Shown piece by piece: positions 39,600-48,566 of a stretch of 64,000 bases of DNA (positions are counted from its first letter, which is position 1; every line of letters starts with the position of its first letter). The DNA comes from a virus. The stretch lies in IMG/VR virus record IMGVR_UViG_3300022891_000002, positions 1-64,000 of that record; one strand, written 5' to 3'. The notes under the pieces are model-generated. The model saw nothing but the letters and a program-made list of their open reading frames with translations, searched no databases and was not told where the DNA came from. The position numbers were made by a program, and so were the translations under genes.

Positions 39600-40433
39600 A
39601 TGTTTACAAGATTTGGTAAGGTTAATGCAGAGAAAGCTATTATTGCTTATCCTCGTGGTATCCGAACTCCTTTCCATGTATCCCTTTCCGGTAAATACAT
39701 TAGTAGAAATAAACAAGGTAAGAACGCTTTGCCTGAGGGAATGTTTGTTTCTAAAAAGAATGGAGAACACCGATTTCTTCCTCGTGCTAGAGTAACTGCT
39801 CCTACAAGTGGTAGCCGAATTAAAGTAGGTAATCCTTATTGCTTTGTACCTGGAGATGTGTTAGAGATTCTTAATCCTTCTGCGATGCTAACTGTATCGG
39901 GTGTTGGTGAAGCAGGAATAACTTTTAACAATCAAACGTTTAAATATGTTCCGGTTGGAGCAGCTAACGCAACAGAAGCAGCAGCTATCTTGGCAGCTCA
40001 CTTTAATAGAATTCCTAATCTGAGTAAGAATCTAGAGTTTATTGCTACAGGAGCTAATCTTTATGTCTATTCTCCTGCTGGTCGTCCTTTAGCTACTTTT
40101 ACTCCTTCTGGTACTTTAGGAACTACTGTTACTACTACCGCTGCTAATACGGTTCCTGTAGGTACTGTAAGCTCTATTGACCCCGTGACTGAAGAAATTA
40201 TCTTAGGAAGTGCGGTTGTTGGTACTTTACCAGTAGGTTCTTCTATTGGAGTTCCTCAAGATGAAGTTCTTGGTATCTTTCCTCACTCAATTGACTTTAC
40301 AGAAGGTGGAGTTACTGGTCGTGCATTAGGAGTTGTACATAAAGCTTATATCTACAAGCTGCATTTACCGTACTACGATAATTCTCTAGTATATGAATGT
40401 CCTGATTTAGAAGCACGAGAAGTTTGGTCTTAA
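39600..40433 (+). CDS. Putative head decoration or accessory head protein
   Basis: A 277-residue protein rich in Gly, Thr, Val and Pro, with the look of a beta-sandwich virion protein. It starts with a basic MFTRFGKVNAEKAIIAYPRG. It lies just before the capsid gene, the usual place for decoration proteins. No family motif was recognised, so head fibre or other structural roles remain open. Confidence 0.55.
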   Translation: MFTRFGKVNAEKAIIAYPRGIRTPFHVSLSGKYISRNKQGKNALPEGMFVSKKNGEHRFLPRARVTAPTSGSRIKVGNPYCFVPGDVLEILNPSAMLTVSGVGEAGITFNNQTFKYVPVGAANATEAAAILAAHFNRIPNLSKNLEFIATGANLYVYSPAGRPLATFTPSGTLGTTVTTTAANTVPVGTVSSIDPVTEEIILGSAVVGTLPVGSSIGVPQDEVLGIFPHSIDFTEGGVTGRALGVVHKAYIYKLHLPYYDNSLVYECPDLEAREVWS

Positions 40434-40451
40434 TTATAAATAAATAAAAAT

Positions 40452-41618
40452 ATGAGTCACGTCGCTAGTTTTTTTAATGAACCTTTTATCAATAAGCAGA
40501 TTAATGCTATTGTTGATGAAACACATCGAGATTTACTCAAACGAGATAAGTTAATCGATGAAGCAATGCCAACCCAGACGTTTGAAACTAGAAACTTCAT
40601 GGCGTTGTTAACTTCCCGTATTGCTCCTGCTGCTAGAGTAGTTGCTTGGGGTGCAGAGATTCCCGTTACTCGTCATGGAGGATTTGAGAAAGTTACAGCT
40701 CAGCTTACTAAACTTGCTTTATCTCACAGATATGATGAAGAAGATATGTGGGCATTGTCTGAAGCTTATCAACTAGCTGGTTATATGTGGAATAAGATTC
40801 AAACTATCCACAAGCCAGATGGAACTGTTCAACGAGGAGCTAATGATGACCTTGCTACAGCTTTATTTGGGGATGTCCAACAACTATTAGACGGTATGGT
40901 AGATAGAATGGACATGATGAAGTGGCAGGCAATATCTACTGGTGCATTAAACATCGAAGATATGTCTACTGGAGTTAAGTTTGAGATTGATTATAAGAAG
41001 TCAGACGCACCTTACAATCATTTTCCTCTACCTTTAGTTGCTACTGGTAATACTGTTACCCCTACTCTTAATAAGTGGAGTGATAAACAGAATGCTGATG
41101 GTTTCCGCAATATCCAAGATTTAACAGATATCTACGAAGATACTAACGGTTTCTTGCCAGATAAGATTGTGATGAACCGCAAACTTTGGAATATGTTCTT
41201 AGACCAGAAATCCACTAAGGAAGCTGCTCGTGCAATGACTACCTCAGAAATTGGTTTAGTTTCTAGAGATATGGCAGATGAACTATTGCGTAGACGTAAG
41301 TTACCTCCTGTAGTAGAGTTTGGTGAAAAGTATCATGAAGAAGTTCCAGGTGGAGAAGCTGTTACCGCTAATTTCTTGAACGATAATCGTCTAGTATTTC
41401 TCAAGAATAAGATGGGTATCTCAGCAATTGGCCCTACTATGGAATCTAAGACTAACATTATTTCTAGTGGTAAAGATATTCCTAAGATTAAGACTGGTAT
41501 TTACTTAGATATCTACACTGAAAACGGTCGCCCTCCTAATGATGTAGTAGCAACAGTAGCTAGCTTTATTCCTATAATCATGAATCCTAAACTTCTGATG
41601 GCACAAACAGTAAATTAA
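40452..41618 (+). CDS. Major capsid protein
   Basis: A 388-residue protein. The N-terminus (HRDLLKRDKLIDEAMPTQTF), the central domain with NRKLWNMFLDQKS and the C-terminal GIYLDIYTENGRPPNDVV fit an HK97-fold capsid protein of the gpE-like class. Its size, its place after protease, scaffold and decoration genes, and the terminator soon after agree. Identity is by pattern and context, not by a strict motif. Confidence 0.8.
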   Translation: MSHVASFFNEPFINKQINAIVDETHRDLLKRDKLIDEAMPTQTFETRNFMALLTSRIAPAARVVAWGAEIPVTRHGGFEKVTAQLTKLALSHRYDEEDMWALSEAYQLAGYMWNKIQTIHKPDGTVQRGANDDLATALFGDVQQLLDGMVDRMDMMKWQAISTGALNIEDMSTGVKFEIDYKKSDAPYNHFPLPLVATGNTVTPTLNKWSDKQNADGFRNIQDLTDIYEDTNGFLPDKIVMNRKLWNMFLDQKSTKEAARAMTTSEIGLVSRDMADELLRRRKLPPVVEFGEKYHEEVPGGEAVTANFLNDNRLVFLKNKMGISAIGPTMESKTNIISSGKDIPKIKTGIYLDIYTENGRPPNDVVATVASFIPIIMNPKLLMAQTVN

Positions 41619-41624
41619 AAAAAT

Positions 41625-42077
41625 ATGAGACAATATATTCTCCACAAAACTTTTAGAGATAGAACTGGTAACTTTTATTGGGCTAGAACAGCTCCATATC
41701 CAGAGGGAGAACTACCTGAAAATATTACTAAAGACCCGACTAAAGTATCTATTATTGAAACTGATACTCATGTTGCAGAATCGGTTCTAATTACTCCTGT
41801 TCAAGAAATTAGGAACTTAACTCCTGCTGCTGAACATCTCATACCCCTAACTCCTCAATTTGTAGAAGCTACTCCTGTTATTACTACTAAGATAGATGTT
41901 AATACTGCTTCTATTGAAGATATTAAAAACGTTAAAGGAATAGCAGAGAAAACAGCAACTTTGATTGTAAGTAATAGACCTTATGAAAGTATGGCTGACC
42001 TTACTACTAGAGTTAAACCACCTTTGGGTAAAACTTGGAGTGATTTTCCATTTAAATACGGCTCAACTCCAGAGTAA
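41625..42077 (+). CDS. Helix-hairpin-helix protein next to the capsid gene
   Basis: A 150-residue protein. Residues about 90-135 (KIDVNTASIEDIKNVKGIAE, then KTATLIVSNRPYES) are a ComEA-like helix-hairpin-helix, which binds DNA without sequence specificity. The first half is a small beta-rich part (RDRTGNFYWARTAPYPEG). In this place it could be a head-completion protein that holds DNA ends. A terminator follows. Confidence 0.7.
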   Translation: MRQYILHKTFRDRTGNFYWARTAPYPEGELPENITKDPTKVSIIETDTHVAESVLITPVQEIRNLTPAAEHLIPLTPQFVEATPVITTKIDVNTASIEDIKNVKGIAEKTATLIVSNRPYESMADLTTRVKPPLGKTWSDFPFKYGSTPE

Positions 42078-42100
42078 TACTACTTCTACATCTCATTAAC

Positions 42101-42139
42101 AAGTATAGTTTTGACATAAGAGACTATACTTTTATTTTT
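42101..42139 (+). terminator. Rho-independent terminator after the capsid operon
   Basis: A perfect nine-pair stem AAGTATAGT (42101-42109) with ACTATACTT (42123-42131) is followed by TTATTTTT. It should limit read-through from the highly expressed capsid gene. Confidence 0.85.
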
Positions 42140-42157
42140 ATCTAACGATGACTAACT

Positions 42158-42583
42158 ATGCTGATTAAGTCAAAAGTTACGACACTTCAAGTAGTTAGAG
42201 ATTCTACAATAGAGAAACCTTATGTGTATCTAAAGAACTCAAGTCACTCAATTAAAGATACAATTCCAGTAATAGTAGATATTAGTACAAGTGAACCTAT
42301 AAAAATTAATAACATAGGTATAACCTTTAAACTAATTCATCAACTAACTGGATTAGTTCTTAAACAGTACGATAATAATAGCTTTGTTTTTCCACTAATA
42401 CAACAAGAGAACATCAAAGCAATCTTGTATATTAGTGGTAGTGATATAGCTACTTTCTACCAAACTAAAGGACTTGAGTTTTCTAGTAGAGTACATAACA
42501 TTATCTACGAACTAGACATCTCAGTTAAGACTACTACTAATTTATCTAAGTACACAGACTCAGGAAACTTCTATTTAATATGA
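42158..42583 (+). CDS. Beta-rich protein of unknown function, likely virion
   Basis: A 141-residue protein starting MLIKSKVTTLQVVRDS. It has alternating hydrophobic strands and no helix-rich part, as in small head or tail proteins. It overlaps the next gene by four bases. Function unknown. Confidence 0.6.
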   Translation: MLIKSKVTTLQVVRDSTIEKPYVYLKNSSHSIKDTIPVIVDISTSEPIKINNIGITFKLIHQLTGLVLKQYDNNSFVFPLIQQENIKAILYISGSDIATFYQTKGLEFSSRVHNIIYELDISVKTTTNLSKYTDSGNFYLI

Positions 42584-42981
42584 GCATTAAAGTATCTACT
42601 TATAGAGAGTGGAAAGATAATCCTCTCTCAGGTTCTATAGTTCCTCGAAGTGATGATTTACCTCTAGGAGTCACATTAGAGTCGATGGATAATCCTTCAC
42701 TATTAGGAGTTGGAGTATCAGTTAACTTCACTGTCTTTACTAATACTTCTACTACTAATTTCTCAGTAGGTAATTATGGTACTAATAGTGGTTTATCTCC
42801 TATAGTTACCGAACCTACCAAGATAATTTTTAAAGGTCTAGTAGAAAAGGAAACGATTCAAAGCAAGTTAGACCCTAAACTAGACTCATCTATCTACTAT
42901 GTTACTAAAGCAGTGTTTCCAGATACAGCGGAAGTTACATTAGACGAAGGCTATTTCACAAGTAAAGTTACTCTTATTTAA
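42580..42981 (+). CDS. Beta-rich protein of unknown function, likely virion
   Basis: A 133-residue protein rich in Ser, Thr and Val (SVNFTVFTNTSTTNFSVG). Its start overlaps the upstream stop. It is probably structural because of its place between capsid and lysis genes. No family is recognised. Confidence 0.6.
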   Translation: MSIKVSTYREWKDNPLSGSIVPRSDDLPLGVTLESMDNPSLLGVGVSVNFTVFTNTSTTNFSVGNYGTNSGLSPIVTEPTKIIFKGLVEKETIQSKLDPKLDSSIYYVTKAVFPDTAEVTLDEGYFTSKVTLI

Positions 42982-42990
42982 TTAACTAAT

Positions 42991-43752
42991 ATGACTAAGC
43001 TAAGAATTATTAACAGAACTCCTTTAAAGAGTCGTGCAATTCCATTTATTGAACTACAGCCTAAATATCTTTATTGGCTAGACACTGGTAAAGAGATTGA
43101 TGTAGAAATTCTAAAAGAGAAAGATGGACATTATGAAGTAAAGCTGTCTACTAATTTTGAGAATTCTCCAGTAGGTATTCGCTCTTGGTTTATCTATAAA
43201 GAACACGTTCAAGTAGTAGAAGATAAGAAAAAGAAAGTATCTAAGAATGTACTTAAGACTGATTACTATTATCAATTAGATAATAGTTACCAACCTTATA
43301 CATCTTGTTTTCTTACTTGTGTAGCGATGTTACTATCTTTCTATAAAGTTAAGGTAACTCCTGACCAACTCTATAACAAGTGTCGTGATTTAGGATACGA
43401 CAGATTTTCTGGGGAAGGTATTGTAGCTATCCTTAAAAACTATGGGGTTAATTATCACTATACTACTTCTGGTACTGCTCAAGATTTAAAAGATACTGTT
43501 ACCAAGGCTCCTGTAATCTTAGGCACCTATCTAACTGAAGCTAGCCACATTGTGTTAGTAGTTGGCTATGACGAAACTGCTTATGATGGTCGTGGAGCTT
43601 TTATAGTCAATGACCCCTATGGAGAGTTTACTCATAACGGCTATATCCACACTCCTACAGCCGGCAAAAATACACTTTATTCTTTCTCTTTAATTGCTCA
43701 AGTTGGCGCACCTGAAGGAGACGGAAATTACTGGCTACATCTTCCAGTTTAA
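42991..43752 (+). CDS. C39-like cysteine peptidase, possible endolysin
   Basis: A 253-residue protein. Residues 1-78 look like an SH3-type binding domain. Residues about 90-215 match papain-like C39 peptidases: Q101 and C106 in YQPYTSCFLTC, H186 in ASHIVLVVGYD, and N207-D208 in IVNDPYG. With a small membrane protein gene next to it, a cell-wall-cutting lysis enzyme is plausible. A virion-associated protease is the alternative. Confidence 0.75.
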   Translation: MTKLRIINRTPLKSRAIPFIELQPKYLYWLDTGKEIDVEILKEKDGHYEVKLSTNFENSPVGIRSWFIYKEHVQVVEDKKKKVSKNVLKTDYYYQLDNSYQPYTSCFLTCVAMLLSFYKVKVTPDQLYNKCRDLGYDRFSGEGIVAILKNYGVNYHYTTSGTAQDLKDTVTKAPVILGTYLTEASHIVLVVGYDETAYDGRGAFIVNDPYGEFTHNGYIHTPTAGKNTLYSFSLIAQVGAPEGDGNYWLHLPV

Positions 43753-43769
43753 TTATTATGAGAGAAAAA

Positions 43770-44033
43770 ATGAAACGTTCGTTATATCTAAGTAAAACTT
43801 TTCTATTTGGTGTAGCTCTTTGGTTATCAGTTGCTTATGTACCAGTAGTTAATTGGATCTATGATGGTAAGTTAACTAAAGATGATTTTACGAGTCTTAT
43901 ACTTTCTACTGTTGGATTATTTGGTATTTCTAATGGAAGACTAAGAGTTAATGAAGATATTAAGAAAAGTGCAGAAACAGGAATTCCAGTTGGTCTACTT
44001 ACTCCAAGAGTAGCCCCAAAAGCAAAAGAATAA
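43770..44033 (+). CDS. Holin-like small membrane protein
   Basis: An 87-residue protein starting MKRSLYLSKTFLFG, with GAGAG ahead; an ATG four codons earlier is also open. It has two hydrophobic segments (about 9-30 and 42-57) and a charged C-terminus ending PRVAPKAKE. This size and plan fit phage holins, and it follows the peptidase gene by 17 bases. Not proven by motif. Confidence 0.6.
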   Translation: MKRSLYLSKTFLFGVALWLSVAYVPVVNWIYDGKLTKDDFTSLILSTVGLFGISNGRLRVNEDIKKSAETGIPVGLLTPRVAPKAKE

Positions 44034-44039
44034 AATGAA

Positions 44040-45599
44040 ATGGTTGTATTTTCTGTATTATTTGAGAATGTTGAGGGAGAGTATTATTACCGATATATAA
44101 GTGATAGTATTACGTATTATCTCCCTTCTTATAGGATTGATAGGTTAGATAAGCCAATCAGTAGTTTTATCAATGTTCAAGGGCCGATGTATGCTGAATC
44201 CGTTTATAAGTTCTTAGATAAAGTTTTTGAGACAGGGGAGAATATTGGTGATTTTGTTGTTACTGACCCAAGAAGTGAAAAAGAGATATCTCTAACTTTA
44301 TTTGGCTATAAGTATCTCAACTTTGTTATTTTAGTTGGTAGTCAAAAGTCTGATAGTTTACTAGAAAGCACTTTATTTAAAGAGAACTATTTATTTCTGA
44401 TTCAATGGACAGGTTCAAAAGAAGAGTTGGTAGATGATATTTCTGATAATGTAGTAAGTTTACTTGAATATACAAAACCAGAGATACTCGCAAAATCTTA
44501 CATTTCTTTTATTAATCCTGAAGATGTTCTTTCTTTTAAATCGGAATTAATTACTTACTTAGATAAAGGTACAGCGTCTTTCTATCAAAAATATAGATTA
44601 GTTAGTAAGTCAGGTAAAGATATAACTGTTCTTGACCATACTTGTAGAATTCTTAGAGAGGAGAAAGTAGTTACTATTAGCTATTTGAGAGACATTACTA
44701 AAGATGAGTTAATGTCTACTAAATTAGCTGAACTAGCTTTATTAGATGAAGAGAATTTTAATACTAGCTTACTTATAAAAATTGAATGGGATAGAAATTT
44801 TAACATTACGAGATGGAACAATCAAGCAGAAAATTTACTTGGTTGGGATAAATCAATATTAGGAAAGAATATTAGAGATACTCACCTTTTTAATTCAGAA
44901 GATACCACTACAATACAAGGTCAGATTGAAAGAATACTTAACCACAAATCTGAATTAGTAATTAGTAACTTTAGAGTAAATAAAAAAGATGGTAATCAGC
45001 TAGACATTAAATGTTCTAACAGGCTTGCTATTCGAGAAGGGGAACTTAGAGTTATTTCTTCTATTATTGACAGAAGTGAAGAAGCTTCTTTAACCACTCG
45101 CTTAGTAGAAATGGAGGAAAGGTCAGACTTATTGCTTAAAACTCTTTATTCTACTAATACTAACTTTAACAATGATGTGTTTAAAAAACTTGTAGATACT
45201 CCTTTGACTTCTAGCTCTGAAGGTTTAATTAAAGCTGAGATTATTATCAGAAAGATAGAAGAAGAGTTGAAGAGACTTAATGATACTATTTTTCACAATA
45301 ACGGTAACAACTTACTTAGTGAAGTAGCTAATCTCAAATATGATGTCAAAGACCTAAAAGAAGATGTTAATAGAGTTAAAGATAGTCAAGCTAAATTATC
45401 TTCTGAACTTAACGACTTACTTAATATTAATATTCTTAGTTTAAGTAAAAATTTAAACTTTAAAAATTTAACAGGATTGCTTGTAATTAGTTATGTAGTG
45501 TTTGGGATATTGTTTCCGGCTTTGTATCATAATCTAGCTAAACCTTATCTTATTCAATACAATAAAGAACTTAAACAAATAGAAGGTAAAAAAGATTAA
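44040..45599 (+). CDS. PAS-domain protein with coiled coil and C-terminal membrane anchor
   Basis: A 519-residue protein. Residues about 130-225 and 245-350 are PAS/PAC domains: the second has WDRNFNITRWNNQAENLLGW and ILGKNI, and both end in blocks such as TISYLRDIT. A degenerate PAS-like part may fill 15-115. A coiled coil follows (about 350-465), then one membrane helix (about 478-498) and a short basic tail. No kinase, cyclase or DNA-binding output domain is present. PAS domains sense ligands, redox or light. In a virion gene block this is very unusual. A weak start site precedes it. Confidence 0.75.
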   Translation: MVVFSVLFENVEGEYYYRYISDSITYYLPSYRIDRLDKPISSFINVQGPMYAESVYKFLDKVFETGENIGDFVVTDPRSEKEISLTLFGYKYLNFVILVGSQKSDSLLESTLFKENYLFLIQWTGSKEELVDDISDNVVSLLEYTKPEILAKSYISFINPEDVLSFKSELITYLDKGTASFYQKYRLVSKSGKDITVLDHTCRILREEKVVTISYLRDITKDELMSTKLAELALLDEENFNTSLLIKIEWDRNFNITRWNNQAENLLGWDKSILGKNIRDTHLFNSEDTTTIQGQIERILNHKSELVISNFRVNKKDGNQLDIKCSNRLAIREGELRVISSIIDRSEEASLTTRLVEMEERSDLLLKTLYSTNTNFNNDVFKKLVDTPLTSSSEGLIKAEIIIRKIEEELKRLNDTIFHNNGNNLLSEVANLKYDVKDLKEDVNRVKDSQAKLSSELNDLLNINILSLSKNLNFKNLTGLLVISYVVFGILFPALYHNLAKPYLIQYNKELKQIEGKKD

Positions 45600-45601
45600 T
45601 T

Positions 45602-45952
45602 ATGTGGCGACCTTTTGACAGTCCAGCTAAAAAAAGAAAAAGATTTATAGAAAAAAACAGTCCTTATTTAGTTCCATTAGCAGTTGGAGGATTGGCAGCT
45701 ATGGGAGATGAAAATGCTTCAGTTAGACAAAGACTTAAAAGAGGAATGGTTACAGGAGGTCAGACTTTTGCAGCTATGAAGACCGCAGGAGTATTTGCTA
45801 ATAACGCAAGTAAGAAGAATTATTATAAAAATACTATTCTACCAACTGTTCAACAAGCTAGAGGAATTGCTAATACCGGACTGAACATTAAAAAAGATAT
45901 TAGAGCTGCTACTAGGTTTGATTTTTGGAAAAAGAAGAAAGGAATTATATGA
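45602..45952 (+). CDS. Basic protein of the glycine-zipper set
   Basis: A 116-residue protein (MWRPFDSPAKKRKRFIEKN) with a Gly/Ala-rich hydrophobic part (VPLAVGGLAAMG), then a basic tail (RFDFWKKKKG). It lacks the N-terminal tag but has the composition of its neighbours. It overlaps the connector-like gene (ATGA). Confidence 0.6.
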   Translation: MWRPFDSPAKKRKRFIEKNSPYLVPLAVGGLAAMGDENASVRQRLKRGMVTGGQTFAAMKTAGVFANNASKKNYYKNTILPTVQQARGIANTGLNIKKDIRAATRFDFWKKKKGII

Positions 45953-46545
45953 TGTACAAGTATTGCACAGTAGAAAAGATTCAAAGAAGGTTAGGTAGAC
46001 GAGCTAATATCTTTACTGAGTCTCTTATACCCTCAGATAATGTATCGGTCATCTCTTCTAATTTAGATGTAGAGTTAGTACATGAACTCATATTAGCTAA
46101 TGAGACTTTAATAGATACTTACTTTAGGATGTTATATGTTCTACCAATACATCCATTAGATATTCCACTAATAGAACCAATAGTAGTGGGATTTGTTATT
46201 AATGACTTAATGATGTCTTTATATGACCAAGGAATGATAGCTAGTTTAGGAGGTGACGGAGGATTAGGTTCTACTATCTACCAAAAAGCTAAGGAGTTAC
46301 TTAAGAGTTACTTTATTGGTACTAATATCTACATTCCAGGAGTATCTGCTCCAGAAGACAATGCTCTCCAAGGTGCTTATAGATTGATTCTACCTAATAC
46401 TCCTGAGTTAATAAATAGGAGAACTTCACTTACTCAGAATGTTACGGTTGTTGGTGAGTATAAAACTAATAAAAATAATTTGGGTCTTGACTTTGGGGAA
46501 GATAGGAGATATAGAGGTGTTGAAGTTAACTGGGAAGTATATTGA
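45949..46545 (+). CDS. Putative head-tail connector protein
   Basis: A 198-residue protein starting MMYKYCTVEKIQRRLGRRA after AAAGGAA. The beginning, with a helix, a Pro-rich bend, a second helix (VELVHELILANETLIDTYF) and LPIHPLDIPLI, follows the plan of Mu gp36-like head-tail connectors. These join the portal to the tail. The call is from pattern memory and position. Confidence 0.5.
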   Translation: MMYKYCTVEKIQRRLGRRANIFTESLIPSDNVSVISSNLDVELVHELILANETLIDTYFRMLYVLPIHPLDIPLIEPIVVGFVINDLMMSLYDQGMIASLGGDGGLGSTIYQKAKELLKSYFIGTNIYIPGVSAPEDNALQGAYRLILPNTPELINRRTSLTQNVTVVGEYKTNKNNLGLDFGEDRRYRGVEVNWEVY

Positions 46546-46546
46546 T

Positions 46547-47050
46547 ATGAGAAAAATAACGTTTACAGGACAAGTACAATCTAACTATAGAGCTATTGTT
46601 CGTTCTAGTTCTAGCCTAAGTAATACATCTAGGTCTGCTAATAGTTTTAGAGCCAAACCTAACTCTATTGATACTAGAAATAAAAACATTAGAACTGTAG
46701 CAAGAGCAGTAGCTTATACTAATGTAGGAAATACTTTAAGAAAAGAAGTAGATAAAAATAAGCAAAGATTCTTAAAATCTGGCCCAAAATCTCGAATTGG
46801 TAAGATTGCTAATGATACCAAATTAGGAGCTTCAGCAGGAGCAGCTTTAGGTTTTCTTAAAGGAGCAGGAAATAGTTTAACTACTCCGGGGAGTGTAAAA
46901 AAGAAAATTGCGTATGGACTAGGACACGCTACTAAACAAGCTTTAAAAGGTGGAATTGGAGGAGGTAGTCTAGGAGCAGGAATTGGTACTACGAGAGGTT
47001 TTATTCAACCAAATAAAAAGAAATCACTTTTAGATAAATTTAAAAAATAG
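46547..47050 (+). CDS. Tagged glycine-zipper protein 1
   Basis: A 167-residue very basic protein starting MRKITFTGQV after GGGAAG; longer in-frame starts inside the upstream gene are rejected. It has a Ser/Arg-rich linker, then the shared module KSGPKSRIGKIANDTKLGA, a Gly-rich zipper (GGIGGGSLGAGIGTTRGF) and the tail PNKKKSLLDKFKK. The same order recurs in the next two genes. I infer a packaged protein that may insert into membranes. Confidence 0.65.
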   Translation: MRKITFTGQVQSNYRAIVRSSSSLSNTSRSANSFRAKPNSIDTRNKNIRTVARAVAYTNVGNTLRKEVDKNKQRFLKSGPKSRIGKIANDTKLGASAGAALGFLKGAGNSLTTPGSVKKKIAYGLGHATKQALKGGIGGGSLGAGIGTTRGFIQPNKKKSLLDKFKK

Positions 47051-47056
47051 AAATTT

Positions 47057-47935
47057 ATGATGTTTGATATTACGTTTGCAGGTCAAGAAGAATGTCTAAA
47101 CTTCGGAAGAGGTAAGGATAAAGCTAAAAGAAAAAGTAGAGTTTCTATAGCTGCTGGAGCTGGATTAGGTACTATAGCAGGTGGCCCAGTTGGAACTATT
47201 GCTGGTGGATTGATTGCTAAAGGTATTAATAAAGAAAAAGATAGATATGAAAAGCAAGGCCCAAGAAGTCCTCTAGGTAAGATTGGTCACGATGCTAAAT
47301 TAGGGGCTAAATCAGTAGGGATTGGTAGTGCTATTACTGCGGGGTTGGCTGGAGCAGCTTTAGGTTCTAAATTACCAACTGTAAAAAAGAAAGGTTTTCT
47401 AGGTCTAGGTAGGGATAAAAAAGCAGAAAGTAGACAGAAACTTAAAAATACACTTATTGGAGCAGGTTTAGGAGTTCTTGGAGGTGGAGTTAGTGGAGCT
47501 GTTTCTGGTGCAGGTAACGGTGCGTTAGTAGGAGCTACAAGAGGATTTGTACAAGAGAATAAAACCAAGAAAAAGAAAGGTAAGTTTTCTAACTCTACGA
47601 AACTTGCTGAATTTGCTCTTAGTCTTCCACCTAAAAAACAAAAACAAAGAAGTAGATTAGGAATGGTAGGACATGATACTAAAGTTGGAGCTAAAATTGG
47701 TGCGGGTTTAGGAGCAGCTTATGTAGGTAGTAGCGGTATTAGAGGAGTTATGAAAGCTCCTGGCAGTCTTAAATCTAAATTGGGTTCTGCTGCCTTAGTA
47801 GGTGCTTCGGGTGCATTATTAGGTAGTGGAGTAGGAGGTTTTAGTGGGGCAACTTACGGAGCAGGAATAGGGGCAGGTAGAGCATTACTGACTCCTAGAA
47901 AGAAAAAGTCTCTATTTAATAGATTAAAAAAGTAG
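47057..47935 (+). CDS. Tagged glycine-zipper protein 2, with a duplicated module
   Basis: A 292-residue protein starting MMFDITFAGQE, then NFGRGKDKAKRKS. It has two copies of the unit: KQGPRSPLGKIGHDAKLGA and RSRLGMVGHDTKVGA, each followed by a Gly/Ala zipper and a basic end (LLTPRKKKSLFNRLKK at the C-terminus). It looks like a fusion of two smaller family members. Confidence 0.65.
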   Translation: MMFDITFAGQEECLNFGRGKDKAKRKSRVSIAAGAGLGTIAGGPVGTIAGGLIAKGINKEKDRYEKQGPRSPLGKIGHDAKLGAKSVGIGSAITAGLAGAALGSKLPTVKKKGFLGLGRDKKAESRQKLKNTLIGAGLGVLGGGVSGAVSGAGNGALVGATRGFVQENKTKKKKGKFSNSTKLAEFALSLPPKKQKQRSRLGMVGHDTKVGAKIGAGLGAAYVGSSGIRGVMKAPGSLKSKLGSAALVGASGALLGSGVGGFSGATYGAGIGAGRALLTPRKKKSLFNRLKK

Positions 47936-47939
47936 AAGT

Positions 47940-48566
47940 ATGAGAAAGATTATATTTGCAAACTCTACTAATTTAAACTTTGGTAGAGGTAGAGATAAAA
48001 AGAAACGTAAATCTAGAACTATTCTTTCGGACGCTAAAGACTTTGTTGTAGGTGCAAAAAATGCGGTCAAAGAAGCTAATATTAAAAGTCCTAAAGATTT
48101 AGTAGATATCTATAATAGACGTAGAGATAGGTCTAGCGTAGCTACTAATTCTCTTACTACTATTGGAGCTGCTTTAGGTGCTAGAAGTGCTATGAAATCG
48201 GGTATGAATCCCACTTTAGGTGCTTTATCTGGAGCTTATAATTTATCTTTTATAGGAGGAGCAGTAGACAGAAGAATATCTAAAGAAAAAGCTAGATATA
48301 GAAAAGAAGGTGCTAGGACTAGATTAGGTAAAGTAGGAAACGATACTAAAGTTGGAGCAGTTAGTGCAGCAGGAAGTTACGCTATTGATGGTGCGATAAA
48401 ACAATTACGAAGACCCGGAAGTATTAAGAGTAAAGCACTTAAAACTATTGCTGGCGCTATTTATGGAGGAGCTAAAGGAGCTGTCATTGGAGGCATCGTT
48501 GGCTCAGGGGTAGGAACTATCAGAGGATTTGTTCAACCTAACAAGAAAAAGAAGGATAAGAAATGA
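47940..48566 (+). CDS. Tagged glycine-zipper protein 3
   Basis: A 208-residue protein starting MRKIIFANSTNLNFGRGRD. It has the module KEGARTRLGKVGNDTKVGA, zippers before and after it, and the tail FVQPNKKKKDKK. It lies four bases from the upstream gene and overlaps the next. Strong similarity to proteins 1 and 2 shows local duplication. Confidence 0.65.
   Translation: MRKIIFANSTNLNFGRGRDKKKRKSRTILSDAKDFVVGAKNAVKEANIKSPKDLVDIYNRRRDRSSVATNSLTTIGAALGARSAMKSGMNPTLGALSGAYNLSFIGGAVDRRISKEKARYRKEGARTRLGKVGNDTKVGAVSAAGSYAIDGAIKQLRRPGSIKSKALKTIAGAIYGGAKGAVIGGIVGSGVGTIRGFVQPNKKKKDKK

Noticed and set aside
47287-47568. Leftward open frame opposite a glycine-zipper gene
   Set aside because: Pro/Ala-rich composition is the expected antisense of Gly-rich coding sequence.
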